This document shows positions 1-4,343 of a stretch of 5,179 nucleotides of DNA, in pieces. This DNA is from Elusimicrobia bacterium RIFCSPLOWO2_12_FULL_59_9 (GTDB lineage: Bacteria > Elusimicrobiota > Elusimicrobia > O2-12-FULL-59-9): the NCBI GenBank assembly GCA_001800185.1, contig MGUX01000088.1, positions 1 through 5,179 of the forward strand, written 5' to 3'. The first letter of the stretch is position 1. Each line of letters starts with the position of its first letter. The position numbers were made by a program, and so were the translations under genes. Under the pieces are notes generated by a model. It made no database searches and was not told the DNA's origin. It saw only the letters and a program-made list of their open reading frames with translations.

Positions 1-166
1 AAAAAAGAGGGACTCTTTCTGCCATCAAAACAACATCGGCTATGTTGACTTTTTGAAGATTGATATGGAGGGGCATACTATTTCAGGATTGCAATGCGCG
101 GCTTCTGTTGGGAGGCGAGCCAGCGGCGTTTCCGTTTTGTCGTCAATTACTGAAACGATATTTTAG
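1..166 (+). pseudogene. FkbM-family SAM-dependent methyltransferase, C-terminal fragment (probably truncated or frameshifted)
   Basis: The frame with codons starting at base 2 is open from the window edge to a TAG at 164-166. It reads D-S-F-C-H-Q-N-N-I-G-Y-V-D-F-L-K-I-D-M-E-G-H (bases 11-76). This is the signature segment of the FkbM methyltransferase domain, a family that O-methylates sugars and other small molecules in polysaccharide and natural-product clusters. The match to the family's D-F-L-K-I-D-x-E-G-H-E-L block is unmistakable, although the gene is short here and has no start in the window. After the motif the family continues with a V-L-x-G-A segment and an I-x-F-x-Q-F-E-Y strand. 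Here only a loose G-L-Q-C-A-A remains, and the rest of the frame does not fit. A better match to the strand (R-F-R-F-V-V-N-Y) appears in another frame ending at the TGA at 151-153, which suggests a frameshift. The end overlaps the 3' end of the converging glycosyltransferase by 24 nt. An intact gene with a divergent short tail is the alternative. Confidence 0.6.
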
Positions 167-871
167 AATGGCCCAAAGGACGATCCAACCATCGCGCCAG
201 AAACGTATCTTTTTCCCCTCCCGGAGCGTTCTGGCTTTGTAGGAGACCGGAACCTCAAGGATTTGGTGGCCTTTTTTGGCCAATTTGCCTTGGATTTCCC
301 AATCAAAATCGAAGCCGTTGCTCCGGATTTCTATTGAGCGTAGCAGCCGTGTCCGGAATACCTTAAACATAGTGGCCCCATCGCTCAAGCGGGTGCCGTA
401 CAGTCGATTGAAAAGTTCCGTCAACAAAGCGCCGCCGAAATTTACGGCGAAGCCGTAAAGCCGGTCCAGGCCTCTGAATTGGCGGTATTGCCATTGTTGG
501 GCATGGTTAATGGCGCGGGAGCCGAACACGATGTCGGCTTTTCCGGCCATCAGCGGCTCCAGGAGCGCGGGGTAGTCTTTGGGGTCATATTCCAGGTCGC
601 CGTCCTGAATGAGAACGATATCTCCCGTTAGTTCTTTGAGCGCGCCGCGGACCGCCGCCCCTTTTCCCCGGGGGCGGCTTTCATAGACGATCTTGACATT
701 GGGCAGTTTCTCATAACCCTGGACGATTTCCCGGGTTCCGTCGGTGGAGCCCCCCTCCATGATGACGATTTCAGTTTCGAGTCCCGGCATCTGGAAGCCG
801 AGCACTTTTTGAAGGATGGTTTCGACCGTGGACCGCTCGTTGAGAACGGGAAAAATGATGGAGAGTTTCAT
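143..871 (-). CDS. GT2 family glycosyltransferase, DPM1/polyprenyl-phosphate sugar transferase-like
   Basis: Predicted 242-residue soluble GT-A fold glycosyltransferase that would move a sugar from a nucleotide donor to a lipid carrier such as undecaprenyl phosphate, at the inner face of the cytoplasmic membrane. Visible features are the N-terminal strand S-I-I-F-P-V-L-N-E-R (4-13), the G-G-S-T-D-G-T nucleotide-binding loop (40-46), R-G-K-G-A-A-V-R-G-A (68-77), the metal-binding D-G-D in Q-D-G-D-L-E-Y-D-P (89-97), F-G-S-R (116-119), the acceptor loop S-D-G-A-T-M-F-K (163-170) and G-F-D-F-D-W-E-I (186-193). A typical DPM1-like end, E-V-P-V-S-Y-K-A-R, follows at 206-214. There is no C-terminal membrane domain of the GtrB type. 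I chose the ATG at 871-869 because the family consensus begins there. A GTG at 898 would add nine unmatched residues. The only upstream purine-rich stretch is a weak GGTGG. The residue before G-G-S-T-D is Glu where the family usually has Asp. The donor and acceptor cannot be told from sequence. Confidence 0.9.
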   Translation of the reverse strand: MKLSIIFPVLNERSTVETILQKVLGFQMPGLETEIVIMEGGSTDGTREIVQGYEKLPNVKIVYESRPRGKGAAVRGALKELTGDIVLIQDGDLEYDPKDYPALLEPLMAGKADIVFGSRAINHAQQWQYRQFRGLDRLYGFAVNFGGALLTELFNRLYGTRLSDGATMFKVFRTRLLRSIEIRSNGFDFDWEIQGKLAKKGHQILEVPVSYKARTLREGKKIRFWRDGWIVLWAILKYRFSN

Positions 872-900
872 GATTGGGACCACCAACGATGAGGCCACCG

Positions 901-1025
901 GTGGTATAGTGTCAAAGTGGAAGCGTGGTAGAGTGATAGAGTGGCAGAGTAAACCATTTGATTACTTGATCACCATGCCACTGTATCGCTTAATCACTGC
1001 ACTTCGACTTCTTCCACTATACCAC
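901..1025. repeat. Inverted array of degenerate 8-nt units (consensus near GTGGTAGA)
   Basis: This fills the gap between the kinase stop and the glycosyltransferase start. On the plus strand, units begin at 901, 909, 917, 925, 933, 941 and 949 with exact 8-nt spacing: GTGGTATA, GTGTCAAA, GTGGAAGC, GTGGTAGA, GTGATAGA, GTGGCAGA, GTAAACCA. On the minus strand the same kind of unit begins at 1025 and 1017, and again at 997, 989, 981, 973 and 965. One 4-nt slip lies between the two groups. The outer ends form a perfect 11-bp inverted repeat, GTGGTATAGTG at 901-911 and its complement at 1015-1025. The whole block could fold into a long imperfect hairpin, but it lacks the clean GC stem and T run of a terminator. 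Its origin is unknown: it may be a small non-autonomous palindromic repeat, or a simple-sequence array that expanded and inverted. Confidence 0.75.
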
Positions 1026-1041
1026 TTCAATTCGAAAGATG

Positions 1042-2010
1042 CTAACTGACATAAATGATTTTCGAGCCTTGCGATTCCAGCTCAAAGGGTATTTCCCTTA
1101 AACCGTTGAGGGCTTGGCGGACGGACGACTGCGAGTGGTCGTGGCAGAAAACGAGCAAAAACCCGCCTCCTCCGGCGCCGAGGATTTTCCCGCCGATGGC
1201 ACCGGCTTTGCGGGCGCGTTCGTAGATTTCATCGATTCCGCTGTTGGAAATTCCGGGAGCGAGCTTCTTTTTGAGCGTCCAGTTTTCATGCAGCAACTTG
1301 CCAAATTTGTCCACTTGGTGCAGGTTTAAATATTTTCGGGCTTGCTCGGCCAAGGACCTAAGGCTCTTGAGCTCCTTGAATTTCGATTGGGTTCGGCGCT
1401 TCTGTTTTTTCAGGATTGCGCTCGCTTTCCGGGTCACGCCGGTGTAGAAAAGCAGCAGCTTTCTTTTGAGTTCCGCCAGAATCTCCGGAGGGCAGATCAC
1501 GGGATCGACCCAGACGCTTTCGTCCGGCATGAACTGGATGTACTTACAGCCGCCGTAGCTGGCGATGTACTGGTCCTGCTTGCCGATCGGCTCCTTGAGC
1601 ATTTCAATTTCGATGCGGCAGGCCTCCTGGGCCAGTTGCTCGGCCGAGACGAACTCCCCTTTGTAGGCGTGAAGGGCGTGGAGCGTGCCCACGGTGAAGG
1701 CCGAGGAGGAGCCCAGGCCGGTTCCGCCCAGCACGTCGCACATGGAGGTGATTTCCGTGCCTCCCGTGATTCCGGTGAGCTTCAGGCAGGCTTTCAGAAG
1801 CGGATGTTCCACCGCTTCGACGCTTTCCACCAGCTCCGTCTTTGAATATTTGAGCAGCAGGCGATGGTCGAAGAACCTGTTGACGGTGATGTACATGTAC
1901 TTGTCGATGGCGGTGCTTAAAACCGCGCCGCGATCCTTGCGGTAAAAATCGGGAAGGTCGGTTCCGCCGCCCACAAAGCTGATCCTCAGGGGGGTTCTCG
2001 AAATGATCAT
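1042..2010 (-). CDS. GHMP-family sugar kinase, D-glycero-D-manno-heptose 7-phosphate kinase (HddA/LmbP)-like
   Basis: Predicted 322-residue cytoplasmic ATP-dependent sugar kinase. The N-terminal R-T-P-L-R-I-S-F-V-G-G-G-T-D-L (5-19) is typical of the HddA/LmbP branch. The GHMP phosphate-binding motif is G-G-T-G-L-G-S-S-S-A-F (95-105). K-E-P-I-G-K-Q-D-Q-Y (139-148) carries the expected catalytic-site Asp. The C-terminal GHMP motif is K-I-L-G-A-G-G-G-G-F (275-284). In known pathways HddA phosphorylates heptose 7-phosphate at C1 on the way to GDP-heptose for S-layer, capsule or LPS glycans. The partner genes gmhA, gmhB and hddC are not in this window, so the substrate is inferred only from family resemblance. 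The ATG at 2010-2008 starts exactly at the family's conserved beginning. An in-frame extension upstream, inside the neighbouring gene, shows no homology. The gene lies 19 nt after the glycosyltransferase stop, so it is probably cotranscribed, yet no Shine-Dalgarno sequence is visible in that gap. Fucokinase or another sugar-1-kinase activity remains possible. Confidence 0.9.
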   Translation of the reverse strand: MIISRTPLRISFVGGGTDLPDFYRKDRGAVLSTAIDKYMYITVNRFFDHRLLLKYSKTELVESVEAVEHPLLKACLKLTGITGGTEITSMCDVLGGTGLGSSSAFTVGTLHALHAYKGEFVSAEQLAQEACRIEIEMLKEPIGKQDQYIASYGGCKYIQFMPDESVWVDPVICPPEILAELKRKLLLFYTGVTRKASAILKKQKRRTQSKFKELKSLRSLAEQARKYLNLHQVDKFGKLLHENWTLKKKLAPGISNSGIDEIYERARKAGAIGGKILGAGGGGFLLVFCHDHSQSSVRQALNGLREIPFELESQGSKIIYVS

Positions 2011-2029
2011 GGAAAGCAGGGAGAAGTTA

Positions 2030-2722
2030 TCATATTTTCGTTCGGCGCTGCCACCACATTCGGGAGAGCGTCTTGAGGTAGGAAAAGGCGAACAGAAGGA
2101 CGTTGGCTTTGGACATTCCTTCATGCCTGGGGCCGTAAGCGCCGGGCACTTCCATGATTTTATAACCCCGGTTGGCGAACTGGGTGATAAGCTCCTCCTG
2201 AATGTCAAAATTGACGGCTCGCGTCGTGACGGAGTCAAGGGCCTTCTTTTCGTAAAGCCGGAAGCCGCTGGATAAGTCGTTTAAAGGGATATCCAGAAGC
2301 GATGAGGATATTTTGTTGAGCGTCCGGCTGAGCAAGTCCCTGAAGAACGGTCGCTCCACGCGGCCTCCGGCGACGTAGCGGGAGGCGATGACCATTTGCG
2401 CCCCGGAGCCCCGCATGGCCTCCCACATGAGGGGGAAAATGCGAATGGGATGGGACAAATCCGCGTCCAGAGTCAGAATGAGACGTCCCTCCGCCTGGGA
2501 GAAGCCCTCCCTTAAGGAGCGGCCGTAGCTCAAGCCTTCCACGGTGCGCACCCGGGCTCCCGCCCGACGGGCCTCCTCCACGGTTCCGTCGCGTGAGCCG
2601 CCGTCGATGACTAGAATCTCGAATTGCGGAACGATGGGAGAGACGACGTCCTTGGCCTCAGCGATCAAGGAGCTTACGTTGCCCGCCTCGTTGAGGGTGG
2701 GCAGCAGGATCGTCAGTTCCAT
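2030..2722 (-). CDS. GT2 family glycosyltransferase, dolichol/polyprenol-phosphate mannosyltransferase-like
   Basis: Predicted 230-residue soluble GT-A glycosyltransferase. The motifs in order are L-L-P-T-L-N-E-A-G-N (6-15), V-I-D-G-G-S-R-D-G-T (38-47), the Y-G-R-S-L-R-E-G-F segment (66-74), the metal-binding D-A-D in L-D-A-D-L-S-H-P (85-92), A-S-R-Y-V-A-G-G (113-120), the acceptor-site segment L-N-D-L-S-S-G-F-R-L-Y (147-157) and a DPM1-like end E-V-P-G-A-Y-G-P-R-H (191-200). The D-A-D-L-S-H-P block and the length fit DPM1-type enzymes that make polyprenyl-phosphate sugars. No membrane segment follows. Its ATG lies inside the last codons of the phosphatase-like gene, with a 10-nt overlap in a different frame and no ribosome binding site of its own visible. 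Its translation is therefore probably coupled to that gene. The kinase follows after 19 nt. It is a distant paralogue of the glycosyltransferase at 143-871, with different loops, so the two probably act on different sugars or acceptors. Confidence 0.92.
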   Translation of the reverse strand: MELTILLPTLNEAGNVSSLIAEAKDVVSPIVPQFEILVIDGGSRDGTVEEARRAGARVRTVEGLSYGRSLREGFSQAEGRLILTLDADLSHPIRIFPLMWEAMRGSGAQMVIASRYVAGGRVERPFFRDLLSRTLNKISSSLLDIPLNDLSSGFRLYEKKALDSVTTRAVNFDIQEELITQFANRGYKIMEVPGAYGPRHEGMSKANVLLFAFSYLKTLSRMWWQRRTKI

Positions 2723-4032
2723 GCCGGGTTGAAATTAGGGCGGGGGCCTTCCAGAATCTCGCCGGCCTTCTCCGGGCGGAGGTAATCGGGAGAGTCCGCG
2801 AAATCGGTCATGAAAAATCCATAGCTTCGAATTCGGGACAGATCGCCGCCAATCTGCCCGTCACCGGAGGCGCCCGACTCGAAGCCGTCCTTGAGGCTGA
2901 CCCAGAGGGTCGGCGAGTGCCCGCCGACGGGTGGCAAGGCGCTCCAAAGCCGGTGGAGCGGGTCTGGATAAAAATGATTTTTGGTGTTTTTCCACCAATC
3001 GGCATCGCCGGCGAAATCTTCCTGGTCGAGCTCTTGTCCAAGGCGCATGGCCGATACGACGGGGCCAAGCCGCAGAGGATCGCCCTTGCGCGCCGCGTAG
3101 CGGTAGCGCTCGCCGCTGCGCTCCACCCAGGCGGCGCCCCCGGAGCTCAGAATATGGAGTCGGCCGCCCTGCCGGTAGACGCAAAAGTCGACTCCCTCCA
3201 GCCGTCTCAAAAGCAGGCACATGAATTTCGCGTTTTGAGCGTCGGTGCGCAAGGCGACGGAACCCGAGGCTCCACCGGGATCAATGGTGAAATCTTCGGA
3301 GCCGGCCGGCGCGTCGGCCCCCTTCGCAGTGCTCAGGGATGATGGAAGCGCTTGTGGCACGAGAAGCGGCGCGGCAGTATTCCTGTAGCCGGCTAAAGTG
3401 AGGGTGCCCGCGAGGTCCACCCTTTGGGCCGGGTCCGGGCTGCCGCCTCCGGACATAAGGATGATTTTAAGCGATCCCGGAAGCTCTTGGCGCGCCTCCT
3501 GGACGAAAGTCTCGAAATGGGTCAGGAAATCTTGGAGAGCCTTTTTGGCCTCCACGCCGGACGGCTCTGTGGCGAACCGCTTGTAAGCCGAGAATCGGTT
3601 TCCCGGATGGAGGAAGAGCCGGTCCTTTAGGTCTTTAAAATCGGCGCGGGAAAATCCGGGGGGAACGATATAATCGTATTTTTCAGGTTCGGGCGCGAGC
3701 TCGCCGGTTTGGAACATTTTCGACAGCGCCAGCGCGGTTTTCGGCGGAAAGGGACCAACTAAGCGGCCGGGATTCTTGAAAGATTTGAGAGTGCCTTCGG
3801 TGTGAAGCTCCTGCATGAGTTCGTAAGGCACGCCCTCCAGGGCCAGCACCAAAACCAGGCTCTCTTCTCCAGGGGCGGGAGCGAGCGCGTCCTTGAGGTC
3901 CGCCGGGACGCCATTTTCCGCTCGGCTCAAGCTCCAGCGCACCCAGGCAAACGGAGAAACCATGGCCAGGCTGAAAAATGCGACGATGGCAAGGCCTATA
4001 TTGAATCCGCGCCGGAAAGAGGGTCGAGGCAT
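2713..4032 (-). CDS. Membrane-anchored alkaline phosphatase/phosphodiesterase superfamily-like protein, metal site apparently lost
   Basis: 439 residues. A basic start and a hydrophobic segment at about 11-30 with no clear cleavage site suggest an N-terminal anchor, with the rest outside the cytoplasmic membrane. The remainder follows, by my reading, the layout of bacterial alkaline-phosphatase-superfamily proteins. L-A-L-E-G-V-P-Y-E (63-71) matches the usual L-D-G-V-P-Y. P-F-P-P-K-T ending at T99 with M-F-Q-T-G (106-110) matches the nucleophile region. I-I-L-M-S-G-G-G (190-197) matches S-D-H-G. V-D-F-C-V-Y-R-Q-G-G (281-290) and G-D-P-L (317-320) match conserved inner segments. P-D-P-L-H-R-L-W (356-363), L-K-D-G-F (380-384) and G-G-D-L-S-R-I-R-S-Y-G-F-F-M (395-408) match the last third, where family enzymes have G-T-H-G. 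Metal-binding Asp and His appear replaced at all three sites while the nucleophile-like Thr remains. I infer a pseudoenzyme. It is first in the probable operon and overlaps the next gene by 10 nt. No Shine-Dalgarno sequence precedes the ATG. The family assignment is from memory of motifs, not a search. Confidence 0.75.
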   Translation of the reverse strand: MPRPSFRRGFNIGLAIVAFFSLAMVSPFAWVRWSLSRAENGVPADLKDALAPAPGEESLVLVLALEGVPYELMQELHTEGTLKSFKNPGRLVGPFPPKTALALSKMFQTGELAPEPEKYDYIVPPGFSRADFKDLKDRLFLHPGNRFSAYKRFATEPSGVEAKKALQDFLTHFETFVQEARQELPGSLKIILMSGGGSPDPAQRVDLAGTLTLAGYRNTAAPLLVPQALPSSLSTAKGADAPAGSEDFTIDPGGASGSVALRTDAQNAKFMCLLLRRLEGVDFCVYRQGGRLHILSSGGAAWVERSGERYRYAARKGDPLRLGPVVSAMRLGQELDQEDFAGDADWWKNTKNHFYPDPLHRLWSALPPVGGHSPTLWVSLKDGFESGASGDGQIGGDLSRIRSYGFFMTDFADSPDYLRPEKAGEILEGPRPNFNPAWN

Positions 4033-4056
4033 GTGGGTAGGCTGAAAAATAAAACT

Positions 4057-4065
4057 ATTATATCA
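4057..4065 (-). promoter_or_regulatory. Putative extended -10 promoter for the leftward operon
   Basis: The minus strand reads TGATATAAT, a perfect TATAAT with the TGn extension, 25 nt upstream of the ATG of the phosphatase-like gene. It would give a leader of roughly 18 nt. No TTGACA-like box is seen 16-18 nt upstream, which is tolerable for an extended -10 element. It is the only strong promoter-like sequence I see in the 311-nt gap. One reservation is that the same bases contain the TAA that ends the coding remnant at 4058-4186, so the match could be partly accidental. Confidence 0.5.
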
Positions 4066-4186
4066 AATTTCCCCTCCGGGCCTTGCTTGGAAGAAAGCCA
4101 ACGGCGTTGATCTTGTAAAGCGGCGCTTCCAAAAATCGCGATATCGGCAGCTCTTCTTGACGGAACGGAATCGTACTATTGGGGGC
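4058..4186 (-). pseudogene. Coding remnant in the intergenic gap, possibly a class I SAM methyltransferase tail
   Basis: On the minus strand, 42 codons without a start codon read as protein-like sequence, including F-R-Q-E-E-L-P-I-S-R-F-L-E-A-P-L-Y (29 codons before the stop onward) and then K-I-N-A-V-G-F-L-P-S-K-A-R-R-G-N-L-I before a TAA at 4060-4058. The ending, with a basic stretch followed by G-N-L-I, resembles the C-termini of class I SAM-dependent methyltransferases common in glycan clusters. This is an impression and not a firm match. The same frame continues upstream through a TGA at 4189-4187 and a TAG at 4210-4208 into another protein-like stretch (H-K-L-A-R-C-L-V-L-P-K-P-S-L-V-L-K-R-R-P, about 4228-4287). 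Two in-frame stops would make this a decayed gene of at least 230 nt. It could instead be non-coding sequence that happens to be open. Confidence 0.35.
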
Positions 4187-4343
4187 TCATCTCTGGATTG
4201 GGATATGCTAAGCGGGCAATCGTTGCGCCGGGCGACGCTTCAGCACGAGACTCGGCTTTGGGAGGACAAGACAACGCGCCAGCTTATGCGGCATAAAAAG
4301 AGCAGAATCCACTGACACCCTCCAACGAGTTTTTGAGGGCCTG

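Noticed and set aside
1342..1845. Open plus-strand frame of 167 codons across the kinase gene
   Set aside because: It is antisense to a clearly conserved GHMP kinase, its composition is that of a GC-skewed shadow frame (His, Gly, Arg rich), and it shows no recognisable motif.
2011..2238. N-terminal extension of the kinase by 76 codons into the glycosyltransferase gene
   Set aside because: The extension is an out-of-frame reading of the GT2 gene with no kinase homology, while the family N-terminus begins exactly at the ATG at 2010.
2917..3342. Open plus-strand frame of 141 codons across the phosphatase-like gene
   Set aside because: It is antisense to the 439-residue gene, whose translation matches a known family layout. 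The plus-strand product has no domain character.
4070..4078. GGAGGGG on the minus strand as a ribosome binding site
   Set aside because: No start codon lies at a usable distance downstream. The next ATG, at 4032, is about 40 nt away.
4318..4339. Inverted repeat CCCTC … GAGGG just downstream of the radical SAM stop codon, a possible terminator
   Set aside because: The stem is only 5 bp with a 12-nt loop, and no T run follows on the minus strand, so it does not look like an intrinsic terminator.
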